Positions 16,241 through 25,608 are shown, counted from the first letter of the stretch. The stretch: DNA of 64,000 nucleotides from Neobacillus novalis NBRC 102450 (GCF_001591805.1 NZ_BCVP01000007.1:186001-250000); one strand, 5' to 3'. Notes: generated from the letters alone by a model not told the origin. A program made the numbers and translations.

Positions 16241-17512
16241 ATGGAATACGATGTAATCGTCATTGGCGGCGGCCCATCAGGGTTAATGGCTGCCATTGCC
16301 GCCGGTGAAAAAGGGGCAAAGGTCCTGTTAATCGATAAAGGAGAAAAGCTTGGCAGAAAACTGGCGATATCCGGAGGCGGACGCTGTAACGTCACAAACC
16401 GTCTGCCGGTGGAAGAGATCATTAAACATTTGCCGGGAAACGGGAAATTTTTATACAGTGCTTTTTCTATTTTTAGTAATGAGGACATTATTGCCTTTTT
16501 TGAAAAGTTAGGAATTGCCTTAAAAGAAGAGGATCACGGGCGGATGTTCCCGGTATCTAATAAAGCTCAATCCGTGGTCGATGCCCTTTTGGAGCAATTA
16601 GAGAAGCTACAGGTTCGTGTGTTCAAAAATTCCCCTGTAGCGGAAGTCATCTATGAAAATGGACAAACAGCTGCTGTTCTATTAAAGGATGACCAGAAAA
16701 TTGCCGCAAAAGCCATCGTCATTGCTGTTGGCGGCAAATCGGTCCCCCATACAGGATCAACCGGCGACGGCTATGCCTGGGCGAAAAAAGCTGGCCACAC
16801 GATTACCGAATTATTTCCAACCGAAGTTCCTGTCACGTCTAATGAACCTTTTATCAAAAATAAGGCACTGCAAGGGTTAGCATTGCGCGATATTGAGGTA
16901 AGTGTGTTGAATCCAAAAGGAAAGCCAATTATCTCCCATCGGATGGACATGCTGTTTACTCATTTTGGCATCAGCGGCCCGGCGGTTCTTCGCTGCAGCC
17001 AGTTTGTTGTAAAAGCGATGAAGAAGTGGAAATTGAAAGAGGTTACCATGAGCCTCGATGCCCTTCCAGATAAAAGAGAGGAAGAAATTTTTCAGGAAAT
17101 TGTTAGACTTGTAAAAAGTGAGCCAAAGAAAAGTATTAAGAATACGTTAAAGGGCTTGCTGCCTGAACGTTATTTACTATTTCTATTAGAACAAAATGGT
17201 ATCGACCCTTCCGAGCAGGGCGGCATGATTTCTAATGAAAAAATTCGTAGTTTTTCTAAAAGCTGCAAACAGTTCCTGATTAACGTTAACGGCACACTTC
17301 CACTCGAAAAGGCATTTGTCACGGGCGGCGGCGTGTCGGTTAAAGAAATTGAACCGCAAACGATGGGCTCGAAATTAATGGATGGTTTATATTTTTGTGG
17401 TGAAATTCTTGATGTTCATGGGTATACAGGGGGTTATAATATTACCTCCGCACTTGTGACCGGCAGGCTTGCGGGAACCAATGCTGCTCTAACTGCCAAA
17501 AATCGGGCCTGA
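16241..17512 (+). CDS. ytfP: HI0933-family NAD(P)/FAD-dependent oxidoreductase (YtfP-like)
   Basis: A 423-residue flavoprotein. The dinucleotide-binding motif is [21 protein letters not shown] at the N-terminus, followed by the family hallmark [34 protein letters not shown] and the C-terminal [12 protein letters not shown] with [15 protein letters not shown] complete the FAD site. The reaction and substrate of this family are not established. The start at 16241 ([10 protein letters not shown]) has a weak GGTG site; the upstream ATG at 16214 has none. It is transcribed away from the flippase gene; a TATAAT is at 16169-16174. Confidence 0.88.
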   Translation: MEYDVIVIGGGPSGLMAAIAAGEKGAKVLLIDKGEKLGRKLAISGGGRCNVTNRLPVEEIIKHLPGNGKFLYSAFSIFSNEDIIAFFEKLGIALKEEDHGRMFPVSNKAQSVVDALLEQLEKLQVRVFKNSPVAEVIYENGQTAAVLLKDDQKIAAKAIVIAVGGKSVPHTGSTGDGYAWAKKAGHTITELFPTEVPVTSNEPFIKNKALQGLALRDIEVSVLNPKGKPIISHRMDMLFTHFGISGPAVLRCSQFVVKAMKKWKLKEVTMSLDALPDKREEEIFQEIVRLVKSEPKKSIKNTLKGLLPERYLLFLLEQNGIDPSEQGGMISNEKIRSFSKSCKQFLINVNGTLPLEKAFVTGGGVSVKEIEPQTMGSKLMDGLYFCGEILDVHGYTGGYNITSALVTGRLAGTNAALTAKNRA

Positions 17513-17518
17513 CTATTG

Positions 17519-17704
17519 TCAGGCCTTGTAAATAATCATCGCTGTAAAGCAATAAATCTGTTCTTCCTCTTCCTCCTCTGGCATCGCTGCAACGTTATAC
17601 TTAATATCTAGCAGACTCCGTTCATCTATCCCTCTCAGAAACCGATTCATTTCCTTTTCCAAATCCTTCTCATGCTCGCGATCAAACAATTTCACCTGGA
17701 TCAA
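17519..17704 (-). CDS. cse60: sporulation protein Cse60-like
   Basis: A 61-residue acidic protein: IQVKLFDREHEKDLEKEMN at the start, DIKYNVAAM in the middle and EEQIYCFTAMIIYKA at the end, the pattern of Cse60, a sigma-E-controlled mother-cell protein of unknown function in B. subtilis. The start is TTG at 17704, with GAGGGAG 6 nt upstream and a length equal to the known protein; the longer frame to 17743 adds an unsupported N-terminus. It ends 6 nt from the convergent flavoprotein gene without an obvious terminator. A sigma-E promoter was not clear to me. Confidence 0.8.
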   Translation of the reverse strand: MIQVKLFDREHEKDLEKEMNRFLRGIDERSLLDIKYNVAAMPEEEEEEQIYCFTAMIIYKA

Positions 17705-17805
17705 TGTACTCTCCCTCTCTTTTTTTATTATCATTATTGACAACTTTTCTGAATTTTAAAAAAGAGGGGCTGGGAAAGTTGTATTTTTCCAAATATTATC
17801 CAGGG

Positions 17806-17910
17806 TATGTCGTAAGTTTCTGTAAATGTGTCGTAAATGACTGAAAATATATCGTAAGGTCTCAAAAATATGTCGTAAAAGTCAAAATTGATGTCATAAA
17901 CGAGTTTTAT
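17806..17910. repeat. five-unit tandem array with exact 21-bp period (TGTCGTAA core)
   Basis: The TCGTAA (last unit TCATAA) core begins at 17810, 17831, 17852, 17873 and 17894, exactly 21 bases apart each time. The unit is roughly TATGTCGTAA followed by an A-rich, less conserved half (CTGAAAA, CTCAAAA, GTCAAAA). It lies between the 5' end of cse60 and the terminator of the rhodanese gene. No open frame with coding character uses it. Confidence 0.85.
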
Positions 17911-17914
17911 GAAA

Positions 17915-17946
17915 GAGAAAAACCGATTCCAAAATTGGAATCGGTT
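17915..17946 (-). terminator. terminator of the rhodanese gene
   Basis: AACCGATTCCAA / TTGGAATCGGTT stem overlapping the stop codon. On the minus strand it is followed by TTTTCTCTTTC. Confidence 0.88.
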
Positions 17947-18250
17947 ATTTCGTTTCTCCTGTCCAGTTCATCATACCGCCTACCATGTTGCGGACTTTGT
18001 AACCCTGATCCTGCAGATAGTAGCAAACATTACCGCTGCGGGCGCTTGAGCGGCAGATAAAAATATACTCTTTATCCTTATCAAAATAGTCCAAGTTAGC
18101 AGGAATTTCTCCCATTCGAATATGCTTTGCCCCTGGAATCATCCCCGCCGCTACTTCTTCATCTTCTCTTACATCAACAAGCTCCAGCTTTTCCCCTGCC
18201 GCAAGCTTCTTTTGTAACTCTTCTGGTGTTATCGTTTGAATTACTTCCAT
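17945..18250 (-). CDS. single-domain rhodanese-like protein
   Basis: A 101-residue sulfurtransferase-type domain. LELVDVREDEEVAAGMIPGAKHI is the conserved N-terminal motif, and the active-site loop FICRSSARSGNV carries the persulfide-forming cysteine. It is likely cytoplasmic, moving sulfane sulfur to an unknown acceptor. The ATG at 18250 sits 9 nt after AAGGG; the ATG at 18259 would abut that site. It lies 58 nt downstream of leuS on the same strand. YtwF is the B. subtilis relative I have in mind, not confirmed. Confidence 0.9.
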   Translation of the reverse strand: MEVIQTITPEELQKKLAAGEKLELVDVREDEEVAAGMIPGAKHIRMGEIPANLDYFDKDKEYIFICRSSARSGNVCYYLQDQGYKVRNMVGGMMNWTGETK

Positions 18251-18307
18251 CCCAATCATCCCTTCAGAAAAACATCCCCCAGTTTGGCAGGAGGATGTTC
18301 TATTTAA

Positions 18308-20725
18308 TTAATTGGCCACAATATTGACTAGTTTACCCGGAACCGTAATGACTTTGCGAATCGTTTTTCCTTCGATTTGTTCCTTGACGCGGTCATCGTC
18401 CATTGCGATGCCTTCCAATGCCTCTTTGCTGGCATCCGTTGGCACCATAAGCTTCGTCTTTACCTTACCATTAACTTGAATAACAATTTCTACCTCGTCA
18501 TCAACTAGCTTTGCTTCATCGTATGCAGGCCAAGCCTCATAAGAGATTGTTTCGCTAGACCCGAGTTTATTCCAAAGTTCTTCTGCAATATGCGGACAAA
18601 CAGGTGCAAGCATTTTCACGAAGCCTTCAACGTAATCCTTAGGAAGTACTGTTGCTTTGTAAGCTTCATTAATGAATACCATCATTTGTGAAATGGCGGT
18701 ATTAAATCTCAATCCTTCGTAATCCTCGGTTACCTTTTTCACCGTTTGATGGTAAACCTTTTCCAAACTTGATGCTTCATCTATTGATTGGATTTTTGGA
18801 CTTAATGAACCGTCCTCTTCCACCAATAAGCGCCAGATCCGATCAAGGAAGCGGCGGGAACCGTCCAAACCATTTGTCGACCAAGCAATCGAGGCATCAA
18901 GCGGTCCCATAAACATTTCATACAAGCGCAGGGTATCGGCACCATGACTGTCGATGATATCATCAGGATTGACCACATTTCCTTTTGACTTACTCATCTT
19001 TTCATTGCCTTCGCCTAAAATCATCCCTTGGTTGAATAGCTTTTGGAATGGTTCTTTTGTTGGAACCACACCAATATCATATAAAAATTTATGCCAGAAA
19101 CGGGCATATAGCAAGTGAAGAACGGCATGTTCGGCACCGCCAATGTAAATATCGACCGGTAACCAATGATTTAATTTTTCCTGTGATGCTAATGCTTGAT
19201 CATTTTTCGGGTCAATATAACGTAAATAGTACCAGCAGCTGCCTGCCCATTGCGGCATTGTATTCGTTTCGCGGCGACCCTTTTTGCCTGTTTCAGGATC
19301 GACTACATTTACCCAATCGGCAATATTAGCAAGTGGTGATTCGCCTGTTCCAGACGGTTTGATATCTTGCGTTTTTGGCAGCATCAACGGAAGTTGATCA
19401 TCCGGCACAGCTGTCATTGTGCCGTCTTCCCAATGGATAATTGGAATTGGCTCCCCCCAGTAACGCTGACGGCTGAATAACCAATCACGTAAGCGGAAAG
19501 TTACCTTTTTCGTACCGATACCTTTTTCCTCTAACCACGAGATCATTTTGGAAATGGCATCTTCTTTATTTAAGCCATTTAAAAAATCGGAATTGATGTG
19601 TTCTCCGTCACCTGTATAGGCTTCTTTCTCGACATCGCCGCCGGAGACAACTGGCTTAATTGCGAGTCCGAATTCTTTAGCAAATTCATAATCGCGTTCA
19701 TCGTGTGCGGGAACGGCCATAATCGCACCCGTTCCGTAGCTTACTAATACATAATCAGCAATCCAGATTGGCATTTTTTCTCCATTGGCAGGATTGATGG
19801 CATAGGCACCGGTAAAAACGCCTGTTTTTTCTTTAGCTAAGTCCGTGCGCTCAAGATCGCTTTTCGTCTTCACTTTATCTAAATAAGTATCAACAGCAGC
19901 GCGCTGTTCGGCTGTCGTGATTTTATCAACAAATGCATGTTCTGGAGCTAATACTGCATAGGTTGCACCGAATAATGTATCCGGACGAGTTGTGAAAACA
20001 GTGAAGGTTTCGTCATATCCATCAATGGCGAAGGTTACTTCCGCCCCTTCAGAACGGCCAATCCAGTTGCGCTGCATGTCTTTCAAACTTTCCGGCCAAT
20101 CAAGCTCCTCTAAATCTTCAAGTAAGCGGTCACCATAAGCTGTGATTTTTAACATCCATTGCTTCATCGGACGGCGTTCAACTGGATGGCCACCGCGTTC
20201 ACTTTTGCCGTCAATAACTTCTTCGTTGGCCAAAACGGTTCCAAGTGCAGGACACCAGTTCACTGCGACCTCATCAATATAGGCAAGGCCTTTTTCAAAA
20301 AGTTTTAAGAAAATCCACTGTGTCCATTTATAATATTCCGGGTCAGTCGTATTGACTTCACGGTCCCAATCATAGGAGAAACCTAACGCTTTAATTTGTC
20401 TACGGAAAGTATCAATATTTTTCGCTGTGAATTCTGCTGGATCATTTCCTGTATCTAATGCGTATTGTTCTGCCGGTAATCCAAATGCGTCCCAGCCCAT
20501 TGGGTGAAGAACATTATATCCTTGCATCCGCTTTAAGCGGGAAAGAATATCTGTTGCGGTATAGCCTTCAGGGTGGCCAACATGGAGTCCTGCCCCTGAT
20601 GGATATGGAAACATATCTAGCGCATAGAATTTACGTTTATCATATTCTTCACTCGTTTTGAATGTTTTTTCTGTTTCCCATTTCTGTTGCCACTTTTTTT
20701 CGATTTGCTGATGGTCAAAACTCAT
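18308..20725 (-). CDS. leuS: leucyl-tRNA synthetase
   Basis: Class I synthetase charging tRNA-Leu, 805 residues, the normal bacterial length. The HIGH-type motif is [20 protein letters not shown] and the KMSKS loop is [16 protein letters not shown]. The CP1 editing domain includes [14 protein letters not shown] and [15 protein letters not shown] with the editing aspartate. An anticodon-binding and C-terminal domain follow. The ATG has AGGAGG just upstream. A T-box leader precedes it, so expression should rise on leucine starvation. Confidence 0.98.
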   Translation of the reverse strand: MSFDHQQIEKKWQQKWETEKTFKTSEEYDKRKFYALDMFPYPSGAGLHVGHPEGYTATDILSRLKRMQGYNVLHPMGWDAFGLPAEQYALDTGNDPAEFTAKNIDTFRRQIKALGFSYDWDREVNTTDPEYYKWTQWIFLKLFEKGLAYIDEVAVNWCPALGTVLANEEVIDGKSERGGHPVERRPMKQWMLKITAYGDRLLEDLEELDWPESLKDMQRNWIGRSEGAEVTFAIDGYDETFTVFTTRPDTLFGATYAVLAPEHAFVDKITTAEQRAAVDTYLDKVKTKSDLERTDLAKEKTGVFTGAYAINPANGEKMPIWIADYVLVSYGTGAIMAVPAHDERDYEFAKEFGLAIKPVVSGGDVEKEAYTGDGEHINSDFLNGLNKEDAISKMISWLEEKGIGTKKVTFRLRDWLFSRQRYWGEPIPIIHWEDGTMTAVPDDQLPLMLPKTQDIKPSGTGESPLANIADWVNVVDPETGKKGRRETNTMPQWAGSCWYYLRYIDPKNDQALASQEKLNHWLPVDIYIGGAEHAVLHLLYARFWHKFLYDIGVVPTKEPFQKLFNQGMILGEGNEKMSKSKGNVVNPDDIIDSHGADTLRLYEMFMGPLDASIAWSTNGLDGSRRFLDRIWRLLVEEDGSLSPKIQSIDEASSLEKVYHQTVKKVTEDYEGLRFNTAISQMMVFINEAYKATVLPKDYVEGFVKMLAPVCPHIAEELWNKLGSSETISYEAWPAYDEAKLVDDEVEIVIQVNGKVKTKLMVPTDASKEALEGIAMDDDRVKEQIEGKTIRKVITVPGKLVNIVAN

Positions 20726-20739
20726 AACATTTTCCTCCT

Positions 20740-20993
20740 ATAAAAAAATAAAAAACCCCTCATCCCAAAAAGGGACGAGAGGATTGTATGTATCTTCCCG
20801 CGGTACCACCCACATTAGTGCTAATGCACTCGCTTCATTCATCCTTAACGCGGAAAACGGCAAGCATTACTATTCGTTCATGCTTGCAACTCAAAGGCGA
20901 GTTCATGATGTACCCCGTTGACTTCCACCAGCCGTCAACTCTCTACAGTTCGGGTATTGACCATTACTACTCCTGATCACTGTTTTTGTAATT
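20740..20993 (-). ncRNA. T-box leader of leuS (leucine)
   Basis: On the minus strand the T-box sequence GGTGGTACCGCGG lies at 20801-20815, preceding an intrinsic terminator CCTCTCGTCCC / GGGATGAGGGG with a long T tail (20740-20775). Upstream is a stem I region with AGTAGTA and a paired GTTGACGG / AAGTCAACG arm. The likely specifier is CTC (Leu) inside GAACTCGCC near 20908. The gene downstream, leuS, agrees. Binding of uncharged tRNA-Leu would favour readthrough. Confidence 0.93.
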
Positions 20994-21009
20994 TAAAAGT
21001 ATTACGGTT

Positions 21010-21038
21010 ATTGTATTAAATTTTCCGATGGTATGCAA
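21010..21038 (-). promoter_or_regulatory. sigma-A promoter of leuS
   Basis: TTGCAT (21033-21038), 17-nt spacer, TACAAT (21010-21015), placing the transcript start just before the T-box leader. Confidence 0.75.
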
Positions 21039-21132
21039 GTAAACTTTCGCCTAAATTCAGGATGGACAGGAAATCGCCTTTATAAACAACCAAAAGAAAA
21101 GACAATGGAGATTTCCCCCACTGTCCTCCCCA

Positions 21133-21174
21133 CGTGGACAAATGCTACATTTGTCCACGAACGGTGCCTGACAC
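21133..21174 (-). repeat. second GGTGTCAGGCACC element, overlapping the transporter stop codon
   Basis: GGTGCCTGACACC (21162-21174, plus-strand reading) matches the arm at 2483-2525. It is joined to a perfect 12-bp inverted repeat CGTGGACAAATG / CATTTGTCCACG (21133-21159) whose 3-nt loop is exactly the TAG stop codon of the MFS gene. Read on the minus strand the element encodes the last residues MVSGTVRGQM of the protein. Confidence 0.8.
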
Positions 21175-22338
21175 CATTTTCCTTTTTATTCCACGATCAT
21201 ACATAAGTGTGGTGACGATTGCGATTAGGAATAGTCCGATCAATACGAAAAATAATGAGGACATGCTATACAGATCTACTATTATTCCGCCTAGTAATGG
21301 GCCAACCATTCTTCCGCCTGTAGCTGTACTATTTACGATTCCTTGGTAAAAACCTTCTCTCCCCTTAGGCGCTAGATCGAAAGCAATGGTAGGAACTGCC
21401 GGCCAGATGAACATTTCACCGACTGTTAGAATAATCATTGCAACGACGAAGCCTGAAAAAGCACTCGCATTTCCTGCAACTAAAAATGAAACGATAAAGA
21501 TACCAATTCCAATAAGGATTTGCACCTTAAGTGAAGCCGTTATATGCTTTAGCACGCCATTTAATAGTGGCTGCCCAATAACGATGATGGCCCCGTTTAT
21601 CGCCCATAGTAAACTATATTGTTTCAATGAAATGTTGATTTCCTGTGTGTAGGAAGCAATGGTTGTTGTCCATTGACTATAAGCAACCCAACAAAGCAAA
21701 TACCCACCGCAAACAATCAGTAAAGCCTGCAGATTTGCTTTGTTTTTTACAACATTTATCGCTTTTTCTTTATTGTCATGTATTGCTGTCTCTACCAGGA
21801 TTCCCTTATATCCAAATAAAGCAATTAGTAGAAAGATTACATACATGATGGTGTTGGCTAAGAAGATTAATTGGAATGAGTAAGCTGCTACAATCCCTCC
21901 AAGAAATGCACCTACTGCAACTCCAAGGTTTTGTGCGACATAAAGGGCATTAAATGATTTACGCCCGCCTTCTTTCCATACGGAACCTGCCATCGCATAC
22001 ATCGATGGAAAAATAATTCCTGTTCCAAAGCCTGTGATGGTAAGGAAAACGACGTATTGTGGCCAGTCATGCCAAATGGATAGGCCGATTAGGGCTAAGA
22101 GGGAAATAGCAATTCCCAATATAATAGATTTATAGCCGCCAATTTTATCGAATAAATGGCCGCCATAAAGATTTCCGATGACGTTTGCTCCTGAGTTGAG
22201 CATGAGGACAATCCCGGCAATGGAGAGGGACTTTCCTAAATGATCGTGAATATAGATTGTATTTAAAGGCCATAAAAAAGAAGAGCCTATTACATTCACT
22301 GCCATCCCGATGATTAAAAGCCATAAGGCACGCGGCAT
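21145..22338 (-). CDS. yttB: MFS transporter (YttB-like)
   Basis: A 397-residue major facilitator with 12 hydrophobic segments. The loop 2-3 motif is GGHLFDKIGGYKS, and the second half begins near KNKANLQALLIVCGGYLLCW. The substrate is unknown; multidrug or small-molecule efflux is usual for such proteins. The ATG at 22338 has AAAGGAG 8 nt upstream; the frame to 22410 lacks a site. The C-terminal ten residues are encoded by a dispersed repeat, so the original C-terminus was probably different. Its position next to leuS matches YttB in B. subtilis as I recall it. Confidence 0.83.
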   Translation of the reverse strand: MPRALWLLIIGMAVNVIGSSFLWPLNTIYIHDHLGKSLSIAGIVLMLNSGANVIGNLYGGHLFDKIGGYKSIILGIAISLLALIGLSIWHDWPQYVVFLTITGFGTGIIFPSMYAMAGSVWKEGGRKSFNALYVAQNLGVAVGAFLGGIVAAYSFQLIFLANTIMYVIFLLIALFGYKGILVETAIHDNKEKAINVVKNKANLQALLIVCGGYLLCWVAYSQWTTTIASYTQEINISLKQYSLLWAINGAIIVIGQPLLNGVLKHITASLKVQILIGIGIFIVSFLVAGNASAFSGFVVAMIILTVGEMFIWPAVPTIAFDLAPKGREGFYQGIVNSTATGGRMVGPLLGGIIVDLYSMSSLFFVLIGLFLIAIVTTLMYDRGIKRKMVSGTVRGQM

Positions 22339-22439
22339 GAAAAACGCTCCTTTAAGATTAACTATTTTGTTTCCCTTGGTAATTTTAGCTGTTTTTTTGT
22401 AAGGGTGCAATGCTTTTATATTTCCAGTTAGGGCGGGGA

Positions 22440-22586
22440 TTGATTCCGACGATTTTCGGGTTTATTTCGCCAAACTTGGGATTTATCTCGCCAAACTCGG
22501 CGCTTATTTCGCCAAACCGAGGGTTTATTTCGCCAACTTCACGATTTATTTCGCCAAACCCCACATTTGACCCCGCAAATTGACAC
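22440..22586. repeat. seven-unit tandem array with exact 21-bp period (TTTATTTCGCCAAAC core)
   Basis: The gap 22339-22729 contains this array. Units begin at 22440, 22461, 22482, 22503, 22524, 22545 and 22566, always 21 bases apart. The core TTTATTTCGCCAAAC is nearly invariant in the five central units, with a variable 6-base tail, and the two end units are degenerate. It lies just upstream of the MFS start and downstream of the nrfA terminator. Its sequence is unrelated to the 21-bp array at 17806-17910. Confidence 0.88.
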
Positions 22587-22605
22587 TCCAGCCCAATTCA
22601 TTCAA

Positions 22606-22651
22606 AATAAAAGCAAGAAAACACTGTTCCCCAAAGAGAAACAGTGTTTTC
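22606..22651 (-). terminator. terminator of the nrf operon
   Basis: GAAAACACTGTT / AACAGTGTTTTC perfect stem. On the minus strand the tail is TTGCTTTTATTTT. Confidence 0.88.
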
Positions 22652-22729
22652 CAGAAATTATTACAAGGCTCTTTCCTAAATTCTTATTCCTTCTTGGTCG
22701 GACGAATAAGAACTGCTAATGGAAAGGGT

Positions 22730-24181
22730 CTATTTTTTTGGAACTGCTGACACTACCGGTGCTTGGGCAGGGAAATAACTATTAACAGCATGGTCTTTCT
22801 TCTTCTCGTTTACCTTTTCATCGAAGACAGCTTTTTTAGCTTTTTCAATTTCCTTGTCAAGCTCATCCATGTTGACGCCTTTTTTCACAAGCTCTTCCGT
22901 TGCAAGGCGAATCGCTTTGCTAGACTGCTCAATGGACATCCGTAAGGAATCCATTGATCCTTGCGGGTTATGGAAGCCGGCGGAGTTTTCAGCGGCAATG
23001 ATATCCCAGAACCATTGGCCTTTACGGACAAATTCCTGAGCTTGGTTAATTTTTTCCTGGCTCACCCCTGATGTAATCATTTTGTTTACATAGTAATGGG
23101 CTGAAGTGGAAATATCTTGGGCATCATGTAATCCCTTCACGTTTGCATCTTGAATTTCTATGACACGGTCTTTCAGTTTGTCTAAATCACGGTCACCGTG
23201 ACATTGTCCGCAAGATGTTTGCATCGTTTTAAGCGGTGAAGTCCACCAGTGTGAGGTGATCTTTCTTTTTCCATCGACACGTTCGTATGGCATATGGCAA
23301 TCGGCACAGGATACATTTGCTTTCCCATGTGTGCCTGATAAGTGAGTTTCAAATTCAGGATGCTGTGCTTTTAACATCGGTGTGCCGGAAATATTGCTGA
23401 TCCAGTCTTTCTCAAAACCGTTTTCTTTTGCAATCGTGCTATAGTAATCATACATATCTGCAGGCTTAAAACCTTTTGTCCACGGGTAGGTAACTTCACT
23501 ATTTTTAGCAGCAAAGTAATATTCATCATGGCACTGGCCGCAAACATAGCTGCGCATTTCGTTTTTCGTTGGGTTCGACACATCGACCCCCTTTGCTTTC
23601 AATGCTTTAAAAAGACTAGGGCGGGTGACGCGTAAATCCATTGTTTTCGGGTCATGGCAGTCAGAACAGCCGATTGGCGAGTGGCCCATCGCTTCGCCTT
23701 TTGGCCAGATATCTTTATTGAAATTGGCGCCCCAATAGCTGTCACCCATTTCTTCAATCATTTTTGGAACAGCCGTTGATTTACATGTGTAACAAGAACC
23801 AACTGACTTATCAGTAATCCGTTTAACACTGCGAATATCTTCTAAGGCATACGTATGGCCGCGGTCTTCATTGTATTCGGTCGCAAATCCATATCCATTG
23901 AAAAGGATTGGCAGTAATGGTTCTTTATCGGCGTCGTATTTGCTGCGCTTGACCGAACCATTGTATTTTGTGTCTTCCATCTTTTCATTTTTCTTGTAGC
24001 TGTTATATTGAAGCGGAAATAAGTCCTTGAACGCATCATTACTTATTTCATCTGCTGAAAGGCCTGTCGTTTTCTTACCTGCTGCCGAAGCTGTTTTTTC
24101 ACCGGAATCATTGCAGCAGCCGGTGATTATCAACACAAATGACAGCAGGAGAAGATATGCCCCATATCGAATCCTTCCCAT
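22730..24181 (-). CDS. nrfA: ammonia-forming cytochrome c nitrite reductase NrfA
   Basis: Pentaheme catalytic subunit that reduces nitrite to ammonium with six electrons outside the membrane. It has 483 residues. Heme 1 has the NrfA-specific lysine-ligand motif CYTCK (130-134). The other hemes are CSDCH (172-176), CGQCH (214-218), CADCH (292-296) and CGQCH (324-328). The N-terminus has a lipobox-like LIITGC (Cys22), so it is probably a lipid-anchored protein, as expected in a Gram-positive. It lies 3 nt downstream of nrfH. FNR-type boxes upstream of the operon imply anaerobic induction. Confidence 0.96.
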   Translation of the reverse strand: MGRIRYGAYLLLLSFVLIITGCCNDSGEKTASAAGKKTTGLSADEISNDAFKDLFPLQYNSYKKNEKMEDTKYNGSVKRSKYDADKEPLLPILFNGYGFATEYNEDRGHTYALEDIRSVKRITDKSVGSCYTCKSTAVPKMIEEMGDSYWGANFNKDIWPKGEAMGHSPIGCSDCHDPKTMDLRVTRPSLFKALKAKGVDVSNPTKNEMRSYVCGQCHDEYYFAAKNSEVTYPWTKGFKPADMYDYYSTIAKENGFEKDWISNISGTPMLKAQHPEFETHLSGTHGKANVSCADCHMPYERVDGKRKITSHWWTSPLKTMQTSCGQCHGDRDLDKLKDRVIEIQDANVKGLHDAQDISTSAHYYVNKMITSGVSQEKINQAQEFVRKGQWFWDIIAAENSAGFHNPQGSMDSLRMSIEQSSKAIRLATEELVKKGVNMDELDKEIEKAKKAVFDEKVNEKKKDHAVNSYFPAQAPVVSAVPKK

Positions 24182-24184
24182 TTT

Positions 24185-24697
24185 TTAAAATCCTCCCTTA
24201 TTTTCTAATAATTCTCCTGATTTAGGTGGCTTATTATAATGATCATCTTTAAAGCCTTTCCCATGCGGAACTGTTTTGTGACAGGATATACACTTATCCT
24301 TTGCGTCATGTGATACATTGCTGAGCGTACTGTTGTGGCACGAAATACAGTTATCATTCATGATATCTTTCGTGCGGTCCGTCGCCTGGATTACATCCGG
24401 AATATCATCGGTTCCGAGTGTGTTGAAATAAATATGTGTCATCCCGGCACGGCCTTTAAAAAATAACTTCCCGACTTCACTCTTGTGTGGCAAATGGCAG
24501 TCATTACACTGTAAATCGGAATGTGTAGAATCCACGAATGACGTATAAACGGATTTCATCGTATGACAGTTTTGACAAAAACCAGGTGAATCCAAGTAAG
24601 CCATTGTTTTGACTGTTGAAAACGATAAAAATACGCCGACAAGCAGGGCCAGCACAATTAAAAACTTTTTGTTCATCTTCAAAAGCTTTTTAAACAT
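24185..24697 (-). CDS. nrfH: tetraheme cytochrome c quinol dehydrogenase NrfH
   Basis: Membrane-anchored NapC/NirT-family subunit that passes electrons from menaquinol to NrfA. It has 170 residues. One N-terminal membrane helix (about residues 10-33) is followed by four heme motifs: CQNCH (41-45), CNDCH (64-68), CISCH (117-121) and CISCH (136-140). The ATG at 24697 has GGGAGGTG 7 nt upstream; the preceding in-frame ATG (24712) lies before that site. It is followed almost directly by nrfA, and preceded by a 104-nt gap from the unknown membrane protein. Confidence 0.95.
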   Translation of the reverse strand: MFKKLLKMNKKFLIVLALLVGVFLSFSTVKTMAYLDSPGFCQNCHTMKSVYTSFVDSTHSDLQCNDCHLPHKSEVGKLFFKGRAGMTHIYFNTLGTDDIPDVIQATDRTKDIMNDNCISCHNSTLSNVSHDAKDKCISCHKTVPHGKGFKDDHYNKPPKSGELLENKGGF

Positions 24698-24801
24698 TAC
24701 TTCACCTCCCATTAATGATCTAAATACTCTCTATTTATTTATTAAAGAACCTTGAAGGCACCTTAATCCCAATTGAATCACGCCAAAAGGCGCTTTTGTT
24801 T

Positions 24802-25608
24802 TTACTGCCTATTCCTGCGATTTCTTATCAGAATGGTCAATGCAGCCACAGATAGAACACTAATCCCGCTAAATGCGCCAACGGCAATACTTGTGGATTT
24901 CTTATTCTCGTTTACTTTCACTTCAGCTGAATCATTTAAAACCTCTGTGGACAGCTTCTCTTCGCTGCGTTCATATGTTAAGGTGAAGTTTTTTTCTTCA
25001 CCCGCTTTTACTCCTTGGAAAAGATAGGAGAATGTGTTAGCTGCTTCACCATGATTCTGGTTTTCATCAGGGGCCGGCGTGAGCTTGAATTTTTTTGCCT
25101 TAGACGGCTCTGTAAAGGTAACATTGACGAGTCCGATGTCAGCAAAGCTTTTAAACTGATACGCTAAGGTCTTCTTAGCCTTATTTACCTTTAGGCTGTC
25201 TGTATAAAATTCGATAACAAATTTGTAGCGTTCATTCGGGCCAATCTCTTCACTTGTTGTCCAGGAAATCGTTCCTTTATCACGGTCGATGGCATATTCG
25301 ATTTCATAGGTCTTTCTTAAATCGCTTGAGTAATCTGCCACATAGCCAATTCGGAAGTTTTTCTCACCCATTGGCAGCGGCATTTCAATTTGTCCTTTTT
25401 GCGGCCGATCGGAGTTATTTACCATTGAACCCTGATAACCAATTAACAGCGGTGAATGATCCTTCTTTTGATCATTTGGATGATAAGCAAACTCCGGCAT
25501 GACTTGAATCGTCAGCTCTTCCATGCTTAAAATTTTACTCTCAGCAAAGCTAACCGAAGGACACATAATGGCCAGAATGATGCTAGCGATAAAAAGGTAT
25601 TTTTTCAT
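24802..25608 (-). CDS. secreted membrane-anchored protein of the nrf operon, function unknown
   Basis: I do not recognise the family. The 268-residue protein has a cleavable-looking signal peptide (MKKYLFIASIILAIMCPSVSFA), an extracellular, probably beta-rich region with many Lys/Glu/Thr, and a single C-terminal membrane helix (about 237-258) followed by RNRRNRQ, so a type I membrane topology. It has no heme motif or cysteine pair. The start at 25608 follows AAAGGAAG. It is the first gene before nrfH and nrfA on the same strand, downstream of the FNR-type boxes, so a role in assembling, anchoring or supplying the nitrite reductase at the cell surface is a reasonable inference. Confidence 0.75.
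   Translation of the reverse strand: MKKYLFIASIILAIMCPSVSFAESKILSMEELTIQVMPEFAYHPNDQKKDHSPLLIGYQGSMVNNSDRPQKGQIEMPLPMGEKNFRIGYVADYSSDLRKTYEIEYAIDRDKGTISWTTSEEIGPNERYKFVIEFYTDSLKVNKAKKTLAYQFKSFADIGLVNVTFTEPSKAKKFKLTPAPDENQNHGEAANTFSYLFQGVKAGEEKNFTLTYERSEEKLSTEVLNDSAEVKVNENKKSTSIAVGAFSGISVLSVAALTILIRNRRNRQ

Noticed and set aside
17806..22586. CRISPR arrays at the 21-bp repeats
   Set aside because: The units are contiguous with no unique spacers of 30-40 bases, are only 21 bases long, and no cas gene is in the window.
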